Made by a program: the position numbers and the translations under genes. From positions 1 through 59,750 of the forward strand of contig JAGIBJ010000022.1 of assembly GCA_017744415.1 (NCBI GenBank): DNA of 59,750 bases, given 5' to 3'. The notes beneath the pieces are model-generated. The model was not told the DNA's origin, did not search any database, and worked only from the letters and a program-made list of their open reading frames with translations. Origin of the DNA: Solirubrobacteraceae bacterium (lineage in GTDB: Bacteria > Actinomycetota > Thermoleophilia > Solirubrobacterales > Solirubrobacteraceae). Position 1 is the stretch's first letter. Each line of letters opens with the position of its first letter. Positions 18,255 through 28,917 of this stretch are shown in pieces.

Positions 18255-19229
18255 GTGCCCGAGAACCAGCACCCCCAGCGCACGGCCTCCGGGCGTCGCC
18301 TGAGCCCCGCCCGGCGCGTGCGCCACGCCGCGCTCGAGGCCGCCGACGGTGCGATCCGGCAGGGGCTCAAGCACCCGCTGCTCTCGCCCGCCGTGATCGC
18401 GCGCCGCATGCGAGGTGCCGAATCGCTGCGCCGTGCGGTCGGCGGGAAGACCGTGGTGATCACCGGCGCGTCGTCGGGCATCGGTGAGGCGACGGCCCGC
18501 CAGTTCGCCGCCGCAGGCGCCGAGGTGGTGCTCGTCGCCCGCCGCTCCGAAGAGCTCGAGCGCGTCGCCGGAGAGATCCGCCAGGCCGGTGGCGACGCCG
18601 ACACGTTCACCTGCGACCTGTCGGACCGCGCCGCGATCGAGGCGTTTCTCACCGAGCTCACCGCTGCCCATCCGCGGATCGACATCGTCGTCAACAACGC
18701 GGGCCGGTCGATCCGCCGCTCGGTCGTCGACTCGCTCGACCGCTTCCACGATTTCGAGCGCACGATGGCGTTGAACTACTACGGCCCGGTCGCGATCACC
18801 CTTGGTTTGCTGCAGCGCATGCTCGACCAGGGTGGTGGCCAGATCATCAACGTCTCGACCTGGGCGACGCAGCTGCCATCGCCCCAGTACGTCGCCTACA
18901 CCTCCTCCAAGGCGGCGCTCGACGCGTTCACGCGCGGCACGGCCGCCGAGCTGCTCGGCACCGGCGTCACCCTCACGTCGGTCCACCTGCCGCTGGTGCG
19001 CACGCCGATGATCACGCCGGCGCTCGACGCCTACCGAGGCATGCCGTCGCTCAGCGCCGACGAGGCCGCGCAGCTCATCGCCGATGCCGCCATCGGCCGC
19101 GGCTCGCGCGTGGAGCCGGCGATCGTGACGCTCGCGCACATCGGCGATGCGATCTCGGCGCGGGGTACCGATCTCGTGATGGGTGCGATGCAGCGCATGG
19201 GCCTCGGGCCCGTCGGCCGCAGCCGCTGA
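18255..19229 (+). CDS. SDR family oxidoreductase (fatty acyl-CoA reductase-like)
   Basis: 324 residues. After about 65 residues of helical N-terminus comes a classical short-chain dehydrogenase domain: TGASSGIG cofactor motif, VVNNAGRSIRRS, active-site Ser in INVSTWATQLPSPQYVAYTSSKAALD with the YxxxK pair, then PLVRTPMI. The NNAGRSIRRSVVDSLDRFHDFERTM stretch resembles the SDR half of mycobacterial fatty acyl-CoA reductases (Acr1 type). It probably reduces a fatty acyl or long-chain keto substrate with NADPH. The GTG start follows a -10 box by 6 nt. The shared promoter with an MMPL exporter fits a lipid synthesis/export pair. Confidence 0.85.
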   Translation: MPENQHPQRTASGRRLSPARRVRHAALEAADGAIRQGLKHPLLSPAVIARRMRGAESLRRAVGGKTVVITGASSGIGEATARQFAAAGAEVVLVARRSEELERVAGEIRQAGGDADTFTCDLSDRAAIEAFLTELTAAHPRIDIVVNNAGRSIRRSVVDSLDRFHDFERTMALNYYGPVAITLGLLQRMLDQGGGQIINVSTWATQLPSPQYVAYTSSKAALDAFTRGTAAELLGTGVTLTSVHLPLVRTPMITPALDAYRGMPSLSADEAAQLIADAAIGRGSRVEPAIVTLAHIGDAISARGTDLVMGAMQRMGLGPVGRSR

Positions 19230-19252
19230 CGCCCCGCGTCCCGCCGCTCCGA

Positions 19253-20290
19253 TCAGGTCGGCCGGGCCACCGGGAGATCGAGCAGGTCGACGACGGCGAG
19301 TTCGAGCTCGCGGCGGTCGGCCGGGGTCCACGCCTCGACGGCCGTCGCCACATCACCCGCGGCGACGTCGATCACTTGCCCGCGCGCCCACCGGTCGACG
19401 ACCCGCGGGTCAACGTACGACGAACGCGCGACTGCTGGGGTGTTGCCGAGCTGCTCGGCGACCTCGCGGATCACGCCGGCGATCGCGCGATCACGGCCCG
19501 CCCGCGACGTCGGGCGCTCGAGCGGTGCAAGCAGCGCCGCGGCGAGCACGGTCGCATTCCACGTCCGGAAGTCCTTCGCGGTGATCTCCGACCCCGTCGT
19601 CGCTTGGAGGTACGCGTTGAGGTCCGCGGCGCGCACGCCCGTCCAGCGCTTCTCGTCCTGCGTCGCGAAGAGCCGGGGCGCCGGATCGGAGCGACGGCGC
19701 TTGAGGCGGCTGACGAGCTCGGACGATGGCTCGTCGCCGATCCGCTCCACGCGGCGCTTTCCGTGCTTGGCGGTGTAGTCGAAGATGATCGTGCCGTCTC
19801 GTTTCACCGTCGCATGCTCGCGCAGCAGCGTCGTGAGGCCGAACGTGCGGTGCTGAGCGGCGTAGCGCTCGCTGCCGATGCGGAAGAACCCGAGGTCGAG
19901 CAGCCGGGCGAGCCCGGCGAGAACGCTGGTCGAGGTGAGCTTCTCCGGGTCGAGATCGCGCTCGACGGCGGTCCTGAGCTCGTCGAGCGCCAAGGCGAAG
20001 TCCCCCATGCGCCGGAACTTGGCCCGGCTGCGGCTCGCGGTCCAATCGTCGTGGTAGCGGTACTGCCGCCGCCCGGCAGCATCGATGCCCGTCGCCTGGA
20101 TGTGACCCTGCGGTGAGGGGCAGATCCACACGTCATGCCACGCGGGTGGGATCGCGAGCGCCCGTACCCGCTCGAGCGATGCCTCGCCCGTGAGCGGTCG
20201 CCCGCGCGCGTCGAAGAGCTGGAATCCGCGGCCGCGACGGCGCAGCGACCACCCCGGCGAGGCCGGATCGCTTCGCCTGACTCGGGGCAC
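19253..20290 (-). CDS. DNA topoisomerase IB
   Basis: 345-residue poxvirus-like type IB topoisomerase, which relaxes supercoils by nicking one strand through a 3'-phosphotyrosine. Seen: N-terminal domain (GWSLRRRGRGFQLFDARG, IPPAWHDVWICPSPQGHIQATGIDAAGRRQYRYHDDW); catalytic domain with KRWTGVRAADLNAYLQATTG, FRTWNATVLAA and the catalytic Tyr in NTPAVARSSYVDPRVV. The open frame extends to 20617, but a reverse -10 box TAGCGT at 20298-20303, 7 nt before GTG 20290, sets the start here. It converges with the SDR gene, 23 bases between stops. Confidence 0.9.
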   Translation of the reverse strand: MPRVRRSDPASPGWSLRRRGRGFQLFDARGRPLTGEASLERVRALAIPPAWHDVWICPSPQGHIQATGIDAAGRRQYRYHDDWTASRSRAKFRRMGDFALALDELRTAVERDLDPEKLTSTSVLAGLARLLDLGFFRIGSERYAAQHRTFGLTTLLREHATVKRDGTIIFDYTAKHGKRRVERIGDEPSSELVSRLKRRRSDPAPRLFATQDEKRWTGVRAADLNAYLQATTGSEITAKDFRTWNATVLAAALLAPLERPTSRAGRDRAIAGVIREVAEQLGNTPAVARSSYVDPRVVDRWARGQVIDVAAGDVATAVEAWTPADRRELELAVVDLLDLPVARPT

Positions 20291-20297
20291 GCGCTGA

Positions 20298-20303
20298 ACG
20301 CTA
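20298..20303 (-). promoter_or_regulatory. -10 box TAGCGT of a leaderless promoter (topoisomerase IB)
   Basis: On the reverse strand TAGCGT precedes GTG 20290 by 7 nt. Confidence 0.55.
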
Positions 20304-20698
20304 GGCACGCACTGTCTACGGACCTCCGGCCGCCAACGGTCAAGGCCCTCACGAACGAGGTCAGAATTGCCGGCCCGGGCGCGTGAGGCGCCCGGGCCGA
20401 CAACCGGCGCGCGCTGTCCCGACGCGCGCTGGTCCCGACAGGCGTTGAGGCCTGTCAGCTTGGGACTCGCTCCTGAGCGATGCCGCGGGCGGCGGCGAAG
20501 CGAGAAAACTCTTGATGGACAGAGGGAACGGCTCGGTACCGAACCACAAGGTACCGGACGAGTGTGCCACGGGTGAACGACGACGGTGGACGGATCGACG
20601 GGGTGTCCGCGCGCCAATTTGCATCATTGTTCACCGAATAGGGGCAGATCGCGAGGTCGTGTGACCGATCGCGCGTTGCGAACCCCCGAGGTGGTCGG
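20304..20698. other. Structured non-coding gap between topoisomerase IB and TetR genes
   Basis: About 400 bases between two divergent starts with no credible gene. It holds a perfect 12-bp hairpin (20371-20382 with 20388-20399, loop GTGAG), a second hairpin built on GACAGGC/GCCTGTC near 20436-20460, and paired GGTACC palindromes near 20535-20555. No T-run follows either hairpin. It could encode a small RNA or hold remnants of a lost gene; I recognise no known RNA family. Confidence 0.4.
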
Positions 20699-20715
20699 CA
20701 GCGAAACGCTGTTTC
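20699..20715. promoter_or_regulatory. Overlapping palindromes upstream of the TetR gene
   Basis: CAGCG-AAA-CGCTG (20699-20711) overlaps GAAAC-GCT-GTTTC (20703-20715), about 30 nt upstream of the -10 box TAATGT (20746-20751). The position suits an autoregulatory TetR operator. Confidence 0.4.
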
Positions 20716-20745
20716 ACCAAGCTGGGCGGGGAACCGGATTGCGGA

Positions 20746-20751
20746 TAATGT
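20746..20751 (+). promoter_or_regulatory. -10 box TAATGT of a leaderless promoter
   Basis: TAATGT lies 8 nt before GTG 20760 and sets the TetR start, well inside the longer open frame from 20586. Confidence 0.55.
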
Positions 20752-20759
20752 TCGGATCC

Positions 20760-21392
20760 GTGAGCGAGGGAGCCGTTCCAGAGGTGCGCAAGACACGGCG
20801 CGAACGGCAGGCCGAGACCCGTCAGCAGGTGGTGACGGCCGCGCGTGAACTCTTCCTCACGCGTGGCTACCACGGCACGACGCTCTCGGCCGTCGTCGAG
20901 GCGGCTGGTTTCACGAAGGGTGCGGTCTACTCGAACTTCGCCAGCAAGGCCGAGCTCGCCCTCGCCGTGGTCGAGGAGATCGAGCGCGAGAACGTGGAGA
21001 AGCTCGCCGGCGCGTTTCAAGGTGCGAGCGACCCGGCCGAGCGCGCGAAGCTCCTCACGCTCTGGGGCGAGACGATCCTTTCCGACACCGCGGCCCTACG
21101 CCTGCGCGCTGAGCTGAGCTTCGCGGCGATGGACGACCCGGCGCTCGCCGAGACGATCCGCCACAAATCGCGCAACGTCCGCGCTTCGGTCGCGGCCATG
21201 CTTCGCGGCATCGACCATTCCGAGCGCTTCCAGCTCGACGTGCCGGTGCTGGCGGATGCCCTCACCGCCCTGGCGAACGGGGTTGGCATGCAGCGGCTGG
21301 GGGATCCCGACTTCGACGTTCAGGCCTTCGTATTGGCTGCCGGCGTCCTGACGGGCATGCCGCTCTCGGGCGAAGTGCCCGACGCGAGCTGA
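20760..21392 (+). CDS. TetR/AcrR family transcriptional regulator
   Basis: 210 residues. The N-terminal TetR helix-turn-helix reads ETRQQVVTAARELFLTRGYHGTTLSAVVEAAGFTKGAVYSNFASKAELALAVVEEI, an excellent match. The C-terminal ligand domain (about 70-205) is helical and family-specific; the ligand is unknown. Its stop is 5 bases from the start of the divergent SAH-hydrolase homologue, so they are probably cotranscribed and the regulator may sense a metabolite linked to that enzyme. Overlapping palindromes at 20699-20715 are candidate autoregulatory sites. Confidence 0.9.
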   Translation: MSEGAVPEVRKTRRERQAETRQQVVTAARELFLTRGYHGTTLSAVVEAAGFTKGAVYSNFASKAELALAVVEEIERENVEKLAGAFQGASDPAERAKLLTLWGETILSDTAALRLRAELSFAAMDDPALAETIRHKSRNVRASVAAMLRGIDHSERFQLDVPVLADALTALANGVGMQRLGDPDFDVQAFVLAAGVLTGMPLSGEVPDAS

Positions 21393-21397
21393 GCGCG

Positions 21398-22642
21398 ATG
21401 CCGCCTGCTGCTCACCGCGTCGCCGCGGGCCGTGACGCCATCGCCTGGGCGGAGCGTCGAATGCCGGTGCTGCGCCGTGTCGCGGACCGGCTCGAGCTGG
21501 GCGGGCAGCTCGGCGGCGCGCGGGTCGGCGTCTGCCTGCACGGCACGGCTGAGACCGCCGCGCTCGTGCGCGCGCTCGTGCGCGGAGGTGCCACCGTCGA
21601 CTTCGTCCCGAGCAATCCGCTCGCCGTTCACGCCGAGGTGGCGGCCGCGCTCCAGCAGGAGCCCGGGGTGGAGGTGCACCTGGCTGCGGGGAGTCCGGCC
21701 GGGCATGAGCGAGCGCTGACGGCGGTGGCCGACCGTACTCCCACGGTCGTGATCGATGACGGGGCGGACCTTGCGCGCGTGCTCCACGCGGCCGGCGCGG
21801 CGAGTGCGGTGATCGGCGGGACTGAGGGCACGACCACCGGCGTGCTGCGCCTGCGCAGCCTCGCGGAGCGCGACGAGCTGGCCTATCCGGTGCTCGCCGT
21901 GAACGACACCCCGATCCGCCACCTCTTCGACAACTCGCTCGGTACGGGCCAGTCGGTGCTTGACGGGCTCCTGCGCACGACGGGCGTGCTGCTCGCGGGT
22001 AGCCGTGTCGCGGTCTTTGGCTACGGCGCCTGTGGCCGCGCGATCGCACTCCGGGCGCACGGCCTCGGTGCGACGACGATCGTCTGCGAGGTCGATCCGA
22101 TTCGCGCGCTCGAAGCGCGGATGGACGGCCACCTCGTCGTTCCCGGGCTCGAGGCCGCGGCCGACGCCGACGTCGTGATCACGGCGACCGGGGCCATCGA
22201 CGTGCTCGGCACCGCGCATTTCGAAGTGATGCGCGATGGCGCCATTCTCGCGAACGCCGGTCACTTCGATGTCGAGATCGATGTCGCGGGCCTCGCGGGT
22301 CTGGCCTCGGCGCGGCGTACCGTGCGCCCGCTCGTCGACGAGTTCGACGTCGGTGGCCGCACGGTGGTGCTCGTCGCCGAGGGACGCGTGATCAACCTCG
22401 CCGCCGCCGACGGCCATCCCGCCGGCGTGATGGATCTGCTCTTCGCCGGCCAGGCGGTCGCCGCCGCCTGGCTCACCGAGCACGGTGCGGGCCTCTCGCC
22501 TGAGGTGCACGCCGTGCCCGCTGCGATCGATGTCGACCTGGCTCGCTTGGCCCTCGATGCGCAGGGCGTTCGCATCGACGAGTTGAGCGACCATCAGCGC
22601 CGTTACCTCGTGAATTGGTCGCCGGAGCCCCGTTCCGCCTAG
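21398..22642 (+). CDS. Divergent adenosylhomocysteinase-family protein
   Basis: 414 residues with the full SAH-hydrolase fold, but of the shorter archaeal/thermophile type rather than the type of the other copy in this window. Seen: IDDGADLARVLH; NDTPIRHLFDNSLGTGQSVLDG; NAD motif GYGACGRAIA; NAGHFDVEID with the catalytic His; AEGRVINLAAADGHPAGVMD; ending in IDELSDHQRRYLVNW without the KPDHYRY tail. Two catalytic positions differ: the second Glu of TEETTTG is Gly144 (TEGTTTG) and the Lys of TKSKFDN is Arg174; Asp178 and Asn179 remain. Activity on SAH is therefore doubtful; it may act on another ribosyl thioether or be regulatory. It lies directly downstream of a TetR gene. Confidence 0.8.
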   Translation: MPPAAHRVAAGRDAIAWAERRMPVLRRVADRLELGGQLGGARVGVCLHGTAETAALVRALVRGGATVDFVPSNPLAVHAEVAAALQQEPGVEVHLAAGSPAGHERALTAVADRTPTVVIDDGADLARVLHAAGAASAVIGGTEGTTTGVLRLRSLAERDELAYPVLAVNDTPIRHLFDNSLGTGQSVLDGLLRTTGVLLAGSRVAVFGYGACGRAIALRAHGLGATTIVCEVDPIRALEARMDGHLVVPGLEAAADADVVITATGAIDVLGTAHFEVMRDGAILANAGHFDVEIDVAGLAGLASARRTVRPLVDEFDVGGRTVVLVAEGRVINLAAADGHPAGVMDLLFAGQAVAAAWLTEHGAGLSPEVHAVPAAIDVDLARLALDAQGVRIDELSDHQRRYLVNWSPEPRSA

Positions 22643-22723
22643 GAAATACGCCGGAAACGGAGGGAGTCGGTATGTGTCGGATCTCCGGAACGCCCGCGCC
22701 TGCACAACGGCGCTGCGGGACGA

Positions 22724-22729
22724 TACGGT
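22724..22729 (+). promoter_or_regulatory. -10 box TACGGT of a leaderless promoter
   Basis: TACGGT lies 7 nt before GTG 22737 and selects that start rather than the upstream opening at 22674. Confidence 0.5.
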
Positions 22730-22736
22730 TCCCGAC

Positions 22737-23747
22737 GTGAAAGCCATGGTCCTTGCTGCAGGTCTGGGTACCCGCCTGCGCCCCCTCACCTACGAGCTGC
22801 CGAAGCCGATGGTGCCGGTGGTCGACCGGCCGGTGATGGCGCACATCGTCGACTTGCTGAAATCGCAGGGCATCACCGACGTGATCGCCAACCTGCACTA
22901 CTTCCCGGACACGATCCGGGACTACTTCGGCGACGAGATCACCTACCGGTACGAGCCCGAGCTGCTCGGCACCGCGGGTGGCGTGCGCAACTGCCGCGAC
23001 TTCTTCGGCGATGAGCCCTTCCTCGTCATCTCGGGCGATGCGCTCACCGATCTCGACGTCGGCGCACTGCGTGCCACGCACGACCGCCTCGGCGGCGTCG
23101 CGACGCTCACCGTCAAGCAGGTGCCCGACACCCGCGAGTTCGGCGTCGTGATCACCGACGAGAACGACCGCATCCTCGGCTTCCAGGAGAAGCCGGCGCC
23201 GGAGGAGGCCAAGAGCGATCTCGGCAACTGCGGCATCTACCTCTTCAGCCCGGAGATCTTCGACTACTACCCGGAGGCCGATCCGGTCGACTGGGCGTTC
23301 GACATCTTCCCGACGCTGCTCGCGAACGACATCCCGTTCCACATCCACCGCGCGAACGACGAGTACTGGAACGACGTCGGCTCGCTCGCCGAGCTCAAGG
23401 CCGGCACGTTCGACGCCCTTACCGGTGAGCTCGCGTTGCCCGCCATCGAGGGTGCCGGTCCTGAGGCCGTCATCGTGGGCGAGGGCTCCAGCATCGACGC
23501 CGCGGAGGACGTCAAGGGCCCGGTGTTCATCGGCTCCGACGTCACCATCGGCGAAGGCGTGCGCCTCACCGGCCCGGTCGTCATCGGTGACCGCGCCGTG
23601 ATCGGCGAGGGCGCGATGATCCGCGATTCGATCGTGCTCCCGGGCACCGTCGTCGAACCCGGCTCCATCGTCATCGGCGCCACGCTCGGCCGGGCCGGCA
23701 TCATCGCCGCGATGACGCCGCGTCACAGCCCGACGCCCGCCTCCTAA
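22737..23747 (+). CDS. Nucleotidyltransferase with hexapeptide-repeat tail (GDP-mannose pyrophosphorylase-like)
   Basis: 336 residues. The N-terminal signature KAMVLAAGLGTRLRPLTYELPKPMVPVVDRP, the LVISGDALTD metal site and GFQEKP mark a sugar-1-phosphate nucleotidyltransferase. The last 90 residues are hexapeptide-like (GSDVTIGEGVRLTGPVVIGDRAVIGEGAMI). It is a paralogue of the 5621 gene, but stands alone. Sugar and base specificity cannot be read from the sequence; mannose-1-phosphate/GTP or glucose-1-phosphate/dTTP are the main options. It ends before a strong hairpin at 23773. Confidence 0.85.
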   Translation: MKAMVLAAGLGTRLRPLTYELPKPMVPVVDRPVMAHIVDLLKSQGITDVIANLHYFPDTIRDYFGDEITYRYEPELLGTAGGVRNCRDFFGDEPFLVISGDALTDLDVGALRATHDRLGGVATLTVKQVPDTREFGVVITDENDRILGFQEKPAPEEAKSDLGNCGIYLFSPEIFDYYPEADPVDWAFDIFPTLLANDIPFHIHRANDEYWNDVGSLAELKAGTFDALTGELALPAIEGAGPEAVIVGEGSSIDAAEDVKGPVFIGSDVTIGEGVRLTGPVVIGDRAVIGEGAMIRDSIVLPGTVVEPGSIVIGATLGRAGIIAAMTPRHSPTPAS

Positions 23748-23772
23748 GCGCGGGCACACTCCCGTTGCGCAA

Positions 23773-23802
23773 GCGGCCGTCCCGGTGATGCGGGGCGGCC
23801 GC
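23773..23802. terminator. Hairpin between convergent genes
   Basis: A 12-bp stem (23773-23784 with 23791-23802, one G-U pair) with loop GTGATG, between the stops of the nucleotidyltransferase and ctaG. It may act in both directions; T-rich tails are short. Confidence 0.55.
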
Positions 23803-23833
23803 GCGTCGTTACGGGCGGTCCCGGGCCTGGGAG

Positions 23834-24670
23834 CTAGTAGAGCTCGCGCGACGTGCCGGGGCCCGCTGGGCGTTTCGGATCGCCGTACTTCTCGATCCGC
23901 CGCTGCTCCTTCTCGCTACGGTCGATGGTGCGGATCACGAGCCACGCGAGCGCGACGCCCATGACGATCGTCTGCTCGAGCGCCATCAGCGCGCCGCCGA
24001 GCTGCTGGTCCTCGCGCGGTGTGAGTCCCCACGAGCTCGTACCGGCGTACACGTCGTAGAGCGCCTCGGGTGCGAACGTGAGGGCGATGCCGAGGATGCC
24101 GACGAGCACCTTGGTGGTGAGCATGTAGAGCACGGCGCCCATGGGCGAGAGCTGACGCTGGTCGCGCACCGGCGAGATCAGATGCCACCAGTAGAGGCCG
24201 CCGGCGACGGTGAACACCATGTGCTCGAGGGCGTGTACACCGGTGTGGCGCACGGCGGCGTCGTAGAGCGCCGGCACGTGCCACGCCCACATCGCGGCCG
24301 TGTAGACCGCGAGGCCGAAGATCGGCGACATCAGCCAGGGCGCGCCCTTCTCGAGCTGGATCACGCGCCTGGTCGCAGGGCGGAAGATCTGCTTCGTCAA
24401 TCCGGAGATGCAGAGCACGGGCGCGAAGTCGAGCAGCAGCAGGTGCTGGACCATGTGCATCGTGAAGTGCTGCTCGCCGAGGGCGTCGATCGGCGAGAAC
24501 AGTGCGGCGACGGCGCAGGCGATGCCGGCGAGGAACGAGATGAGCCGCGCGGGGTGCGCGCCGACCACGAGCCACCGGCGTACGTACGCGACGGTGATCG
24601 GGACGAGGATGAGGAGCGGCCCGGGGTAGAAGGTCCAGCCGACGGCGTCGGTGGTCGCAAGCGGCAGCAC
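23834..24670 (-). CDS. ctaG: Cytochrome c oxidase assembly protein, caa3 CtaG family
   Basis: 278-residue integral membrane protein with about seven TM helices, of the CtaG family needed to assemble the copper centre of caa3-type oxidase. Seen: HFTMHMVQHLLLLDFAPVLCISGL, AMWAWHVPALYDAAV, HALEHMVFTVAGGLYWWHLISP, and TFAPEALYDVYAG; the conserved His and Met residues lie where copper handling is expected. The start is taken as GTG 24670 (VLPLATTDAVGWTFYPG); a GACAAT -10-like box lies 9 nt upstream on the reverse strand. No oxidase structural genes are in the window. Confidence 0.85.
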   Translation of the reverse strand: MLPLATTDAVGWTFYPGPLLILVPITVAYVRRWLVVGAHPARLISFLAGIACAVAALFSPIDALGEQHFTMHMVQHLLLLDFAPVLCISGLTKQIFRPATRRVIQLEKGAPWLMSPIFGLAVYTAAMWAWHVPALYDAAVRHTGVHALEHMVFTVAGGLYWWHLISPVRDQRQLSPMGAVLYMLTTKVLVGILGIALTFAPEALYDVYAGTSSWGLTPREDQQLGGALMALEQTIVMGVALAWLVIRTIDRSEKEQRRIEKYGDPKRPAGPGTSRELY

Positions 24671-24731
24671 GGCCGCAGGATTGTCGCAGTGCGCGCGCGT
24701 TTCGTGACGCGCTCCCCGGCAGGCTGAGAGG

Positions 24732-25364
24732 ATGCGCGAGCCCGCCCCTTCACGATTCGTCGGAGCGTGTTGCCCAGGATGCGGGCGACTCGATGACCAG
24801 AGGTCGTCGCGCGAGGTGTGGTGCACACACTGCCGCGACCGGTGGGGCACGGTGCCCGGCTGGTGGCAAGCCGAGCCGGGCGGCGTGGCGGGCTGGGCGG
24901 CAGCGCCTTATGCCGGGCCGGTGCGGCGCGCCGTGCTCGCCGGCAAGCGCGGGGCGGGCCAGGGCCTCGTCGAGCTCCTTCTTGCGCGTCTGCCGCTGGA
25001 GTGCCTGCCGGTCGACGCGGTAGTCACGTGGATCCCCGCGCATCCACGCCGAGCGATCCTCCGGCCGGACCCGGGGGAGCCGCTCGCGGTGGCGCTCGCG
25101 CGCCGCGAGGGGCTCTCGTGCCGGCCGCTGCTCGCACGGTCGCCGTTCGGCCGCCGGCAAGCGGGGCGTGACGCCGACGAGCGTCGCGCGGGCGGGGCCA
25201 CCCTCGGCCTCAGGCTGCGCTCGGCGGCGCCGCCCGCGGTGGTGGTCGTGGACGACGTTCGCACCACTGGTGCGACGCTCGATCGCGCCGCCGAGTTGCT
25301 CCGCGAAGCCGGCACTCGACATGTGATGGGGGTCACGGTGGCGGCGGCCCGCTCTCCGGGCTGA
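24732..25364 (+). CDS. comF: ComF family phosphoribosyltransferase-like protein
   Basis: 210 residues. The N-terminal zinc-ribbon remnant CCPGCG followed by CTHC, and the C-terminal PRTase signature VVVVDDVRTTGATL, define the ComF family. In naturally transformable bacteria ComF assists uptake of single-stranded DNA; in others it is retained with an unclear role. No other competence genes are nearby, though a TfoX-N protein is encoded at 14079. The ATG at 24732 follows a CAGGCT box by 6 nt, again close to a leaderless layout. Confidence 0.85.
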   Translation: MREPAPSRFVGACCPGCGRLDDQRSSREVWCTHCRDRWGTVPGWWQAEPGGVAGWAAAPYAGPVRRAVLAGKRGAGQGLVELLLARLPLECLPVDAVVTWIPAHPRRAILRPDPGEPLAVALARREGLSCRPLLARSPFGRRQAGRDADERRAGGATLGLRLRSAAPPAVVVVDDVRTTGATLDRAAELLREAGTRHVMGVTVAAARSPG

Positions 25365-25573
25365 TGTATGCGCGCCACGTTCGCTCGGCGGCGGCGGCCC
25401 TGCCGGCCCCAGGGTGCAGGCGTTCTCGGACCACGCGCTACCGCACGGGAATTGGACGGGGTCGCGGCAAGGGGACAGACGGCTCGTACGAACGTCCACC
25501 TGGCGTCTTCACCATCCGTTCACGAGAGGAAGATCTTGCGCACCAGGCATTCCGGCAACCACCTACCTTTTCG

Positions 25574-25580
25574 AGGAGGT
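25574..25580 (+). promoter_or_regulatory. Strong ribosome binding site AGGAGGT of hpf
   Basis: A near-perfect Shine-Dalgarno sequence 5 nt before GTG 25586. It fixes the short HPF start and contrasts with the many leaderless genes here. Confidence 0.75.
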
Positions 25581-25585
25581 CATTG

Positions 25586-25939
25586 GTGAGGATCGATGTC
25601 AAGGGCCGCAACACTCCGGTGAACGATGAGCTTCGAGCGCTCATCGAGCGACGATTCCGGACCGTGGCTGCTCAGCTGCCGGAGGACACGCGCCTAGAGG
25701 TCGAGGTTCGCGAGGAACGAAATCCCGCGATCACCGACTGCATGGTCGTGGAGGCCCGCCTCAAGATGCACGGTCGCACCGTGTGCGCGCACGACTCGTC
25801 GCACAGCATGCGTCACGCCATCGTCCTGTGCTCGGAGGAACTCGCGCGCCAGGTGAAGGCCACGCGCGAGAAGCGACGCCATATCCGTGAGGCGCGCATC
25901 AGCGCCCGCGACATGCGCGGCGCTTCGCCAGCGATCTAA
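25586..25939 (+). CDS. hpf: Ribosome hibernation promoting factor, short form
   Basis: 117-residue HPF/RaiA protein that binds the 30S decoding region and silences ribosomes under stress. Seen: VRIDVKGRNTPVNDELRALIERRFRTVAAQLP, EVREERNPAITDCMVVEARLKMHG, the helix HDSSHSMRHAIVLCSEELARQVKATREKRRH with its basic end, and no C-terminal dimerisation domain, so it is the short type. The frame stays open upstream to 25364, but the AGGAGGT at 25574 and homology place the start at GTG 25586. The leader after comF is about 220 nt and may carry regulation. It lies directly upstream of secA, as in many actinobacteria. Confidence 0.92.
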   Translation: MRIDVKGRNTPVNDELRALIERRFRTVAAQLPEDTRLEVEVREERNPAITDCMVVEARLKMHGRTVCAHDSSHSMRHAIVLCSEELARQVKATREKRRHIREARISARDMRGASPAI

Positions 25940-25975
25940 GCCAGCCCGGCGTGCCGCCGGGATCGACCAACCTCC

Positions 25976-26006
25976 AGCGCCCGTCGTGCCCAGCACGGCG
26001 GGCGCT
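25976..26006 (+). terminator. Terminator-like hairpin after hpf
   Basis: AGCGCCCG...CGGGCGCT stem extended by CGTGC/GCACG, small CCA-type loop, followed by GTTG. It is the best-formed hairpin in the hpf-secA gap. Confidence 0.55.
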
Positions 26007-26094
26007 GTTGCGTCCGGGATGCGCCGTAGCGCAGGGCCCGGCCCTTGGCCTCATTCACGCGCGCGAGGGCGGCGGGTCGCGAGCGCTCCCCTGG

Positions 26095-26100
26095 TAGTGT
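26095..26100 (+). promoter_or_regulatory. -10 box TAGTGT of a leaderless promoter
   Basis: TAGTGT lies 10 nt before ATG 26111, setting the secA start inside the open frame from 26045. Confidence 0.5.
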
Positions 26101-26110
26101 GACCCTTCTC

Positions 26111-28915
<2,805 letters not shown>

Positions 28916-28917
28916 CC

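Noticed and set aside
15884..18763. 959-residue MMPL reading frame
   Set aside because: The extra 210 N-terminal residues run antisense through the SDR gene; ATG 18133 gives a normal MMPL N-terminus.
16572..19331. Long reverse-strand open frame overlapping MMPL and SDR genes
   Set aside because: Arg/Ala-rich shadow frame caused by high GC; it conflicts with two well-supported genes.
25364..25585. N-terminal extension of HPF
   Set aside because: The frame is open, but a strong Shine-Dalgarno sequence and homology place the start at GTG 25586; the upstream translation is low-complexity.
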